Shown: piece by piece, positions 1-6,861 of the stretch
Position numbering within the stretch: position 1 is the first letter of the stretch
How the letters are laid out: every line of letters starts with the position of its first letter
Assembly (NCBI GenBank): GCA_035649495.1
Contig: DASRJL010000210.1
Location: forward strand, 1-25,404
DNA length: 25,404 bases
Origin: SG8-41 sp035649495
GTDB lineage: Bacteria > Pseudomonadota > Gammaproteobacteria > Burkholderiales > SG8-41
Direction: 5' to 3'
The notes under the pieces: model-generated
The model's input: only the letters and a program-made list of their open reading frames with translations
The model's database searches: none
Told to the model about the DNA's origin: nothing
Made by a program: the position numbers and the translations under genes

Positions 1-757
1 CAACCGCATTTTCGTGCATCGCCGCCTCCGGGATCTCGCATGCCGCGGCCGATCCGTCATCGGGGTTACAGACCGGCGCCAGGCACAGATTGAAGCGCCC
101 GTGCGCGATCACGCGCATCGCGTACAGCAGCTCGCCGCCGAGAAACTCCATGCGCACGATGCCCCTGACGGTGTCGTAGGGCACATGCTCCTGCAGCAGC
201 AGCAGGTTGTCCGGCAGCCAGTGCTCCGGATGCTGCGCCAGGAAGGATTCGAGATGCTCGAAGCTTTCGACCAGCATGATGCGGGCGCCGCTGCCGCCCT
301 GCTCGGGCTTGAGGAGCACGGGGAAGGGGATCTCGCGCAGGCGCGTCCGCAGCGCGCCGGGATCGTTGAACGTCCAGACCCGCGGGGCCGGCGCGCCGAG
401 GCGGTTCAAGAGCGCCGCCTGCGCCGTCTTGCTCAACTCGAGCGCAAAGGCGTCCGCGCCGTTCAGCACGCGCACGCCGCGGAGCTGCAGCGCCCGCATG
501 CACGCCAGCGCATAGGGCACGGCGCGCGTATTGCCCCGCACGTACGCCGAAGGGCTCGCCTGGTTGAAGTAGAGCGGCGCAAGCGGCGGGTCGGTATCCG
601 AGAACGCTGCCTGCTTGAGGTCAACCGGGACGTAACGGACGCCGCGGCGGTCGAGCGCCTCGAACAGGGGTTTCTGCCACTCCGGGTGCTCGAAGAGAAC
701 GGCAAGGTCGGCGGAATACTTCACTTGCGGCTTATTTTCGCTCGAACTCGTGGGCAT
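1..757 (-). CDS. ATP-grasp ligase, RimK/glutathione synthetase-like (partial, C-terminus off window)
   Basis: Reading the minus strand gives an open frame from about 757 to the window edge. From the GTG at 724 it encodes 241 residues and is still open. The N-terminal part (AVLFEHPEWQKPLFEALDRR) resembles the pre-ATP-grasp domain of RimK-type ligases. At residues 100-150 comes a typical ATP-grasp entry: LSKTAQAALLNRLGAPAPRV, then VLLKPEQGGSGARI, where Lys139 and the Gly-rich loop should bind ATP. An acidic hinge (LLLLQEHVPYD) follows near residue 180. Such enzymes join a carboxylate to an amine through an acyl-phosphate; the substrate here is unknown. Two starts are possible: ATG at 757, overlapping the upstream folate gene by 26 bp, or GTG at 724, just after that gene's stop. 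Neither has a clear ribosome site. It is the last visible gene of a minus-strand unit. Confidence 0.8.
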   Translation of the reverse strand, partial: MPTSSSENKPQVKYSADLAVLFEHPEWQKPLFEALDRRGVRYVPVDLKQAAFSDTDPPLAPLYFNQASPSAYVRGNTRAVPYALACMRALQLRGVRVLNGADAFALELSKTAQAALLNRLGAPAPRVWTFNDPGALRTRLREIPFPVLLKPEQGGSGARIMLVESFEHLESFLAQHPEHWLPDNLLLLQEHVPYDTVRGIVRMEFLGGELLYAMRVIAHGRFNLCLAPVCNPDDGSAAACEIPEAAMHENAV

Positions 758-1460
758 AGCAGGCGGGGGAGGCGTACTGGTCCTTCGCGTCCTCTTCGTC
801 TGACGCGCGATCGCGCTCGAGGATGATTCTCCCGGCAAGCTCGGCGACCTCGCCGGGATCGTCGACGCGCTCGAGTCCGCCGTTCTTCGCGTAGTGGATC
901 CCGGCTTCGGTGACGATGAAATCCATCGGAACGTCGTGCGGCTGCGGATAGATCGTCGCGATCCGGGACAGCTCGAACCCGACGGCGATCTTGAGCGGCT
1001 GCGGAGCGAGCGCGGCGAGGGTGCGGTCGAAGTAGCCCCCGCCATACCCGAGCCGATAGCCCTGCCGGTCGAAGCCGACCGGCGGAATGAGCGCGGCTTG
1101 CGGGCGCAGCACCGCGGTGCCCTCCGGCACGGGAAGGTCGAATACCCCCTTCGTCGACCATACTCCGGGCCACCATTCCCGGAACTCGAGAGGCTTTCCT
1201 TTCTCCACGACCACCGGCAGGGCCGTCCTGGCGCCGTGCTTTCTCAGCTCCCGGATCGCGAATCGCGCATCGAATTCGCTCCGGATCGGCCAGTAGAAGC
1301 TCACCGTCATCCATTGCAGGAGCGGAAATCCGGCCAGCAGGAAGCGCGTGATGGACTCGCTCCACCGGCGGCGGTCGTCCTGCGAAGCCGCCAGGCGCCA
1401 CGCGAGCAGCCCGGCGCGCTGTTCCTTCCGCCATTGCCTGATATCGTTCCAGTTATCCAC
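732..1460 (-). CDS. 5-formyltetrahydrofolate cyclo-ligase
   Basis: This 242-residue protein matches 5-formyltetrahydrofolate cyclo-ligase (MTHFS/YgfA family), which uses ATP to convert 5-formyl-THF into 5,10-methenyl-THF in the cytoplasm. The family hallmark GYRLGYGGGYFDR lies at residues 134-146 (phosphate/folate site). The N-terminal basic segment IRQWRKEQR and the central VSFYWPIRSEFD also fit. At 242 residues it is longer than the usual ~190-200, with an acidic/charged C-terminal tail. The start is a GTG six bases after the stop of the upstream YkgJ-like gene, so the two are surely cotranscribed. The downstream ATP-grasp gene overlaps or abuts its stop. A recognisable Shine-Dalgarno is absent, consistent with translational coupling. 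Confidence 0.93.
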   Translation of the reverse strand: MDNWNDIRQWRKEQRAGLLAWRLAASQDDRRRWSESITRFLLAGFPLLQWMTVSFYWPIRSEFDARFAIRELRKHGARTALPVVVEKGKPLEFREWWPGVWSTKGVFDLPVPEGTAVLRPQAALIPPVGFDRQGYRLGYGGGYFDRTLAALAPQPLKIAVGFELSRIATIYPQPHDVPMDFIVTEAGIHYAKNGGLERVDDPGEVAELAGRIILERDRASDEEDAKDQYASPACYAHEFERK

Positions 1461-1466
1461 CAGGTT

Positions 1467-2090
1467 CTAATCCTTCCCGCCGAGCGCATCCAGCAGCAGC
1501 CGCGGCAGCAAGCCGACGCCGAAGGTTTCCAGTGCGGCCGACTCCAGAATCTCGGCTTCCCAGCTGAACCAGCGGCCTACGTTGTCCGGCGGGTGCTTCT
1601 CCGCGTCGCACAGCGCGGGGTCGGTCATCACCAGGAGCTTGCGACAGGCGTTTGGCCGGACCTCGTACACCTTGCACGTCCCGTCGTCGCCGAGAAACAC
1701 GCACGCCCTGTCGTCCGCCGGCTGCTGCCGCCAGGTGTCCGTCGTAAAGCGGCTCTGGCGCTCGAGGCGCGACCCGTCCATTTCGACGCCGCTCTCCTGC
1801 GCGCTTGCCACCAGCAGCGCAGCTTCGTGCGGCCAGATCTCCACAGGGCCACGGCAGCAATGGTCGCATCCCTTGCGGCACTTGATGCCGCCGCTCGCCG
1901 CGTCCTTCTTCCGGTCCTGCTCCAGCACGTCGTCCATCGCACCGTGCACCTCACGCGCGACCGCTCGGCCATCCCCGTCCCGCACCGCGCGGAACCGTTC
2001 CGTGTAGCGGTCCATCATCGCGCGCAGGTGCGCCGTCTTTCTCTCGTTGCGGGCCGCCTTGTTCGCGGTAGCTTTGAGGCTGTCGGTCAT
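1467..2090 (-). CDS. YkgJ-family cysteine cluster protein
   Basis: A 207-residue protein starting at the ATG at 2090 (MTDSLKATANK). It carries the CxxxCxxCC signature of the YkgJ/UPF0153 Zn- or Fe-chelating family at residues 71-79 (CRKGCDHCC). Further cysteines lie at 130, 139, 149 and 161, in the contexts ACVFLGDDGTCKVYEVRPNACR; the family's C...C-x-[IV]-Y-x-x-RP-x-x-C pattern is complete. The biochemical role of the family is not settled; metal binding is inferred from the cysteines. A longer frame upstream to 2252 is open but would run over the divergent promoter region, and the charged N-terminus from MTDSL looks natural. It is the first gene of the minus-strand unit with the folate ligase and ATP-grasp protein. 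Confidence 0.88.
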   Translation of the reverse strand: MTDSLKATANKAARNERKTAHLRAMMDRYTERFRAVRDGDGRAVAREVHGAMDDVLEQDRKKDAASGGIKCRKGCDHCCRGPVEIWPHEAALLVASAQESGVEMDGSRLERQSRFTTDTWRQQPADDRACVFLGDDGTCKVYEVRPNACRKLLVMTDPALCDAEKHPPDNVGRWFSWEAEILESAALETFGVGLLPRLLLDALGGKD

Positions 2091-2250
2091 GGGAGGGAGT
2101 CTAGAACCTATTTCATATTTAGGCACGTGTGCAATGGAGGCACGAGCCGCGCACGCTTCGGTTGCAAGCCGGCAACGACTGGCGCATGATCCCCTGGAAA
2201 TACGCGCGCGTCCCAGACGCCTGATCGCCGCACCAAAGGGAGGAGAGGTC

Positions 2251-3393
2251 ATGCACTACAACCGCATATCCGCAGATTGCCACCTCGACCTGATCTGGCT
2301 ACCGCCCGATCTCTTCGTGTCGGAAGCCCCGCAGGCGCTGAAGGAGCACATGCCGTACGTCACCGACGGACCCGACGGCCCGCAGTGGATCGCCAGGAAC
2401 GGCGCGAACTTCGGGCTCGTGGGCGGCGTGGGTGCCTCAGGCCGGAAGTATGTGCCGGGCAAGCAGTTGCGCGTAGACGTCATGCACAAGACCGGCCTCT
2501 ACGACGAGGGCAGGAAGGGCGTCAGCCGGCCAGGCGATCCGCACCTGCGCATCAAGGAGATGGAACGCGATGGCGTCGACGCCGAGGTGATCTACGGCAT
2601 CCTCGCGGCGGCGGCCAGGCTGAACGACCGCGAAGCCTCAAACGAGATGCTGCGCATCTACAACACGTGGCTGGCGAAGTTCTGCAGCCTCTATCCCGAC
2701 CGCCACATCGGCCTCGCGTGCCTCCCGTACGGAGACATCGACGCGGCGGTGGCCGAGGTGCATCGCGTTGCCAAGCTGGGCTTCAAGGGCGTCGAGCTGT
2801 CGTGCTCGTGGGACATGGAGCCGATGTGGCATCCGCAATGGGAGCCGCTGTGGCGGGCGATCGACGAGGTCGGCATCCCGCTCCACTTCCACACGTTCCC
2901 GTCGACGTCGCCGAAGCTCCGCGAGCAGTATTCCGGGCTCACGCTGCGAGCGCTCCAGTACAGCAACATCTGCATGTTCCAGATGAACCTGGCGAACATC
3001 CTCACCGCCCTCATGGGGCGGGCGGTGTTCGAGCGCTACCCGAACTTCCGCATCGTCTTCGGCGAGAGCGGCATCGGCTGGATTCCGTACGTGCTCGATC
3101 GCATGGATTTCGAGTTCGAGGACCAGTACCACGACATTCCGCTCAAGCTGAAGCCGAGCGAGTACTGGCGCCGGCAGTGCAAGGCGACGTTCCAGTTCGA
3201 TCGCATCGGCACCAAGCTGCTCGACGACATGGGCGTCGAGACGCTCATGTGGGGATCGGACTACCCGCATCCCGACGGCGTCTGGCCGGAGTCGAGCAAG
3301 TACATCGACGAGCAGTTCGGGCACCTGCCGGCGGAGGTGACGCGGAAACTGACCTGCGAGACCGCCCGGAAGTTCTACGGCCTGGTCGGCTGA
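2251..3393 (+). CDS. Amidohydrolase family 2 (ACMSD-like) metal-dependent hydrolase/decarboxylase
   Basis: A 380-residue TIM-barrel amidohydrolase of the Amidohydro_2 group, which contains ACMSD, gamma-resorcylate decarboxylase and related C-C or C-N cleaving enzymes. The strand-1 metal motif is D9-C-H11 (SADCHLD). Later landmarks are the strand with LHFHTFPS, a GESGIGWIPYVLDRMD segment carrying acid residues, and the strand-8 aspartate in LMWGSDYPHPDG. The start at 2251 is set by a strong ribosome site (GGGAGGAG, 7 bases upstream); a longer open frame to 2047 is upstream noise. It is cytosolic with no signal peptide. The substrate cannot be read from sequence. It is followed after 29 bases by an ABC ATPase gene, probably in the same transcript. 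Confidence 0.9.
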   Translation: MHYNRISADCHLDLIWLPPDLFVSEAPQALKEHMPYVTDGPDGPQWIARNGANFGLVGGVGASGRKYVPGKQLRVDVMHKTGLYDEGRKGVSRPGDPHLRIKEMERDGVDAEVIYGILAAAARLNDREASNEMLRIYNTWLAKFCSLYPDRHIGLACLPYGDIDAAVAEVHRVAKLGFKGVELSCSWDMEPMWHPQWEPLWRAIDEVGIPLHFHTFPSTSPKLREQYSGLTLRALQYSNICMFQMNLANILTALMGRAVFERYPNFRIVFGESGIGWIPYVLDRMDFEFEDQYHDIPLKLKPSEYWRRQCKATFQFDRIGTKLLDDMGVETLMWGSDYPHPDGVWPESSKYIDEQFGHLPAEVTRKLTCETARKFYGLVG

Positions 3394-3422
3394 GAGTCTG
3401 GCGACAACGAAAGAGGCCGCCC

Positions 3423-4517
3423 ATGGCGCAAGTCGTGCTGAAAGAGTTGAACAAGAATTACGACGAAGTGCGTGCCGTCAAGGACGTCAACCTGACGATC
3501 CGCGACAAGGAGTTCCTGGTTCTGGTCGGGCCGTCGGGCTGCGGCAAGACGACGACGCTGCGCATGGTAGCCGGTCTGGAGGAGATCACCTCCGGCGAGA
3601 TCAGCATCGGCGACCGGATCGTCAATGACCTGCCCCCCCGGGACCGGGACATCGCCATGGTGTTCCAGAACTACGCCCTGTACCCGCACATGAGCGTGTA
3701 CGACAACATGGCCTTCGGCCTGAAGATGCGGAAGTTCCCCAAGCCGGAGATCCAGAAGCGCGTTCAGGACGCTGCCGAGATCCTCGGCATCCAGGAGCTG
3801 CTCAAGCGCAAGCCGCGCCAGCTCTCGGGCGGCCAGCGCCAGCGCGTGGCCGTAGGACGCGCCATCGTGAGGCAGCCCCAGGTGTTCCTGTTCGACGAGC
3901 CGCTGTCGAACCTCGACGCCCAGCTGCGCGTGCAGATGCGCGTCGAGCTCAAGCGGCTGCACGAGCGCCTGGAAACCACCGCGATCTACGTTACCCACGA
4001 TCAGGTCGAGGCGATGACGCTCGGCTCGCGGGTGGTGGTCATGAAAGACGGCTGGGTGCAGCAGGTCGGCGAGCCCATGGAGGTCTATGCCAAGCCGCTG
4101 ACCAAGTTCGTCGCGGGCTTCATCGGCTCGCCGTCCATGAACTTCCTGCCCGTCACGCTGACCGACGGCGGCGGGGCACTGTTTGCCGAGGCTGCCGGCA
4201 TCAAGATCAAGGTGCCGCCGCAGAAGATGCAGTGCCTGATGCCCTACAAGGGGCAGTCGGTGACGCTGGGCGTCCGCCCGGAGGATCTGCGCGTGGGCGC
4301 AAGCTCGGACTCCGCGGACCTCTCCTTCGAGGCCGTGGTCGAGGTCGTGGAGCCGCTGGGCGCGGAGATCCTGCTCGACACCAAGGCGGCCAACCAGCAG
4401 ATCGTCGCCCGCGTCGAGCCCACGGTCACGACGCGCTCGCACGAGAAGATCCGCCTGACCTTCATCCCCGACCGCATCCACTTCTTCGACGCGAAGACGG
4501 AGCAGGTAATCCAGTAG
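3423..4517 (+). CDS. ABC transporter ATP-binding protein, MalK/UgpC type
   Basis: A complete 364-residue ATPase subunit of a carbohydrate/glycerol-phosphate/polyamine type importer. Walker A is GPSGCGKT (residues 36-43), the Q-loop glutamine is Gln82 in VFQNYALYPH, the signature LSGGQ is at 134-138, Walker B VFLFDE at 154-159, and the switch histidine is His192 in VTHDQ. The last ~120 residues form the regulatory OB/TOBE region (LGVRPEDLRV, then the closing FFDAKTEQVI) typical of the UgpC/MalK branch. No permease or dedicated sugar-binding protein lies in the window, so either it serves a transporter encoded elsewhere or the locus has been rearranged. It sits between an amidohydrolase and a Bug receptor on the same strand. 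Confidence 0.95.
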   Translation: MAQVVLKELNKNYDEVRAVKDVNLTIRDKEFLVLVGPSGCGKTTTLRMVAGLEEITSGEISIGDRIVNDLPPRDRDIAMVFQNYALYPHMSVYDNMAFGLKMRKFPKPEIQKRVQDAAEILGIQELLKRKPRQLSGGQRQRVAVGRAIVRQPQVFLFDEPLSNLDAQLRVQMRVELKRLHERLETTAIYVTHDQVEAMTLGSRVVVMKDGWVQQVGEPMEVYAKPLTKFVAGFIGSPSMNFLPVTLTDGGGALFAEAAGIKIKVPPQKMQCLMPYKGQSVTLGVRPEDLRVGASSDSADLSFEAVVEVVEPLGAEILLDTKAANQQIVARVEPTVTTRSHEKIRLTFIPDRIHFFDAKTEQVIQ

Positions 4518-4598
4518 CCGCGCGCGCCCGACGGGAGGCTTCTTCGGTCACGGCCGGAGAAACGCGCGCTGTCGTACGCCAGAACCCAAGGAGCCACA

Positions 4599-5591
4599 AT
4601 GAGATTCATGTCTGCCGCCAGCCTGGCGCTGGCGCTGGTGGTTGCGTGGACTGCGCCCGCCGCGCAAGGCGCCGCCGCCACCGCTACCTCAGCCGAGCCG
4701 AGCTACCCGACGAAACCCGTGCGCATCATCATCCCGTTCGCCCCCGGCGGCACGAACGACATACTGGGGCGCATGATCGCGACGCACCTCACCGAGAAAC
4801 TGGGGAAGACCTTCATAGTGGACAACCGCACGGGAGCGGAAGGCATCATCGGCACCGAGACCGCCGTCAAGGCGGCTCCCGACGGCTACACCCTCGTCAT
4901 CCTGTCGAACGCGTACGTGATGAATCCCGCCGTGCGCAAGCTGCCGTACGACCCGGCGAAGGCGCTGGATTTCATCGCCAAGCTGGGCTCGAGCGCGACC
5001 CTGCTCTGCGTGGGGCCGGCGCTGCCGGTCAGCTCGGTGAAGGAGATGTTCGCGGCCGCGAAGGCGAAGCCCGGCCAGATTACGCTCGGCAGCTCCGGCG
5101 GCTTCCAGCATTTCGCGAGCGCGCTCCTTCGCAACCTCTCCGGCGTCGACTTCAACATCGTGCTCTACAAGGGCGCGGGCCCGGCCCTGGTGGAGGTGCT
5201 GGGAGGCCAGCTGCACGGTACCCTCGTTCCGATCGTTCCGGTGCTGCCGCACCTCAAATCGGGGAAGATAAAGGCGCTGGCGGTGGGCACGCTAAAGAGG
5301 AGCGCGCTCCTTCCCGAGCTTTCGACGCTCGACGAGCTGGGCGTGAAGGGCTTCGACGCGGCCAACACGTACGCGATTGCAACCGCGGCCGGCACCCCGC
5401 CGGCCATCGTCAACCGGCTGCACACCTTGATCGCGGCCTACATGCGCTCGCCCGAGACGCAGAAGCTGCTCACGGCCATGGGCGCGGAAGTGGACATCAG
5501 GACCGGGGATGAGATGCGCAAGATCATCCCCGTCGAGATCGCAAAGTGGACCAAGGTCGCCATCGCAGCGGGAATGCCCAGAGAGCAGTGA
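4599..5591 (+). CDS. Bug/TctC-family periplasmic binding protein (1 of 5)
   Basis: A 330-residue tripartite-tricarboxylate-transporter receptor. The N-terminus MRFMSAASLALALVVAWTAP with a following Ala-rich stretch is a secretion signal. The mature protein opens with YPTKPVRIIIPFAPGGTNDI, the ligand-loop motif of Bug proteins. Later family landmarks are VDNRTGAEGIIGTETAVKAAPDGYTL and HVPY-like VLYKGAGPAL. These proteins bind carboxylates or other small acids in the periplasm; many exist without the TctA/TctB membrane partners, as here. The start is supported by AAGGAG eight bases upstream. The stop codon TGA is part of the first unit of a 15-bp tandem repeat. The protein lies after the ABC ATPase by 81 bases and may be cotranscribed with it. 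Confidence 0.94.
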   Translation: MRFMSAASLALALVVAWTAPAAQGAAATATSAEPSYPTKPVRIIIPFAPGGTNDILGRMIATHLTEKLGKTFIVDNRTGAEGIIGTETAVKAAPDGYTLVILSNAYVMNPAVRKLPYDPAKALDFIAKLGSSATLLCVGPALPVSSVKEMFAAAKAKPGQITLGSSGGFQHFASALLRNLSGVDFNIVLYKGAGPALVEVLGGQLHGTLVPIVPVLPHLKSGKIKALAVGTLKRSALLPELSTLDELGVKGFDAANTYAIATAAGTPPAIVNRLHTLIAAYMRSPETQKLLTAMGAEVDIRTGDEMRKIIPVEIAKWTKVAIAAGMPREQ

Positions 5592-5647
5592 CGAGCGCCG
5601 CAGTGACGAGCTCGGCAGTGATGAGCTTCGCGGTGATGAGCTTCGCG
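5588..5647 (+). repeat. 15-bp tandem array, stop codon inside first unit
   Basis: Four consecutive 15-bp units begin at 5588, 5603, 5618 and 5633 (consensus GTGAYGAGCTTCGCR), with a decayed fifth from 5648. The TGA of the first unit is the stop codon of the Bug receptor gene ending at 5591. Because 15 is divisible by three, each following unit supplies another in-frame TGA. The array lies between two convergent Bug genes. The same unit appears at 10207, 11256 and 25090. Confidence 0.9.
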
Positions 5648-5690
5648 GTGATCGTCGCAAACGTGCGGTAGCGATCGTCTCGACGCGCTA

Positions 5691-6671
5691 TCACTCTACC
5701 CTGAGCTCCGCCTTCCTGGCTGCGGCCCCGTTCTTCTCGTAGTCGGACCGCAGGAACGCGGCGAACTCCTGGGGCGAGTTTCCCACCGGATCGCCGCCGA
5801 TCGCGACCAGGCGAGCCCGGGTTTCCGGGTCCCTGATGGCCTTGACGGCTATCTCGTTCAGGCGAGCGAGTATGGGGCGCGGCGTCCCGGCGGGAGCAAG
5901 AAAACCGAGCCAGCTTCCCGCCTGGAAGCCGCGCAAGCCGCTCGCTTCGTCCACCGTGACGACTTCAGGCAACAGCGGCGAGCGTTTCGCGCCGGCCACG
6001 GCGAGGGCCCGCAGCTTTCCCGACCTCACATGCGGGAGCGCCGGAGGGATCGAATTGAGCATCACGTCGAGACGGCCCGCCAGCAGATCCACAACGGACT
6101 GCGGCGCGCCGGAATAGGGAACGTGCGTGAGGTTGATCCCTGCCATCTGTTTGAATACTTCCATGCCGATATGGTTTGCCGTGCCGTTGCCCGCCGATCC
6201 GTAGTTGAGCTTCCCCGGAGCGGCCTTCGCGCGCGCAATCAGATCCTTGACACCGGTGACCGGGGACGACGGCGGAACGAGCAGCAGCATGTCACCCGTC
6301 GAGATCAGGCTGATCGGCGCGAAATCCCGGAGGGTGTCGTACGGCACCTTCGAGATGTGCGGCAGGATGGTGAGGCACGGCGGGCTCGCCATGAAGAGCG
6401 TATAGCCGTCGGGCTGCGCGCCGGCCACCGTCTCGGCGGCGATCCGGCCGCCCGCGCCGCCCCGGTTGTCCAGCACGAGAGGGTGCCCGAGCAGCGCGGA
6501 CATGCGCGGTGTCACCGCTCGCGCGAGCACATCCGGGGTTCCACCAGCTGGAACCGGCACGACTACCCGCACCGGCTTGACGGGATAGCCCTGTGCTGCA
6601 GCAGGAAAAGGCGCCAGCGCAGCAGCGCATGTAATTGTTACGGTGCGAAAAAATCTCATCCTCGCGTCCAT
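5691..6671 (-). CDS. Bug/TctC-family periplasmic binding protein (2 of 5)
   Basis: A 326-residue receptor of the same fold as its convergent neighbour but clearly divergent in sequence. The start at 6671 (MDARMRFFRTVTITCAAALA) has AGGGAAAGG just upstream; an internal ATG at 6659 is an alternative. A signal peptide ends near AAAQG, then YPVKPVRVVVPVPAGGTPDV carries the ligand loop. Further landmarks are VLDNRGGAGGRIAAETVAG, DGYTLFMASP, and LTHVPYSGAPQSV. Ligand unknown. An open frame continues upstream to 7040 but runs into the divergent amidohydrolase gene and is not part of this protein. It is divergently placed from the D-aminoacylase-like gene at 6862, with a 190-bp shared upstream region; joint regulation is possible but not shown. 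Confidence 0.94.
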   Translation of the reverse strand: MDARMRFFRTVTITCAAALAPFPAAAQGYPVKPVRVVVPVPAGGTPDVLARAVTPRMSALLGHPLVLDNRGGAGGRIAAETVAGAQPDGYTLFMASPPCLTILPHISKVPYDTLRDFAPISLISTGDMLLLVPPSSPVTGVKDLIARAKAAPGKLNYGSAGNGTANHIGMEVFKQMAGINLTHVPYSGAPQSVVDLLAGRLDVMLNSIPPALPHVRSGKLRALAVAGAKRSPLLPEVVTVDEASGLRGFQAGSWLGFLAPAGTPRPILARLNEIAVKAIRDPETRARLVAIGGDPVGNSPQEFAAFLRSDYEKNGAAARKAELRVE

Positions 6672-6861
6672 GCCTTTCCCTGGCGTCCAGTTTGTGGGCT
6701 TTTCCCGCCGCCGTCCCATTCTGGCATACGCCGCTCTGCGGGTATTCCCATGTCCTCGCGCGATGAATCCGTCAACGAACCGATGGCCCCGGAGGCCCGG
6801 ACGGCGTAAACTTTTCCGGAAGATGCAATTGTCGTGAACTGCTTTAGGAGAGGAGATAGCG

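Noticed and set aside
2277..3422. Possible N-terminal fusion of about 380 residues to the ABC ATPase, since the frame stays open
   Set aside because: This segment is the amidohydrolase gene read in the wrong frame; the ATPase has a normal N-terminus at 3423.
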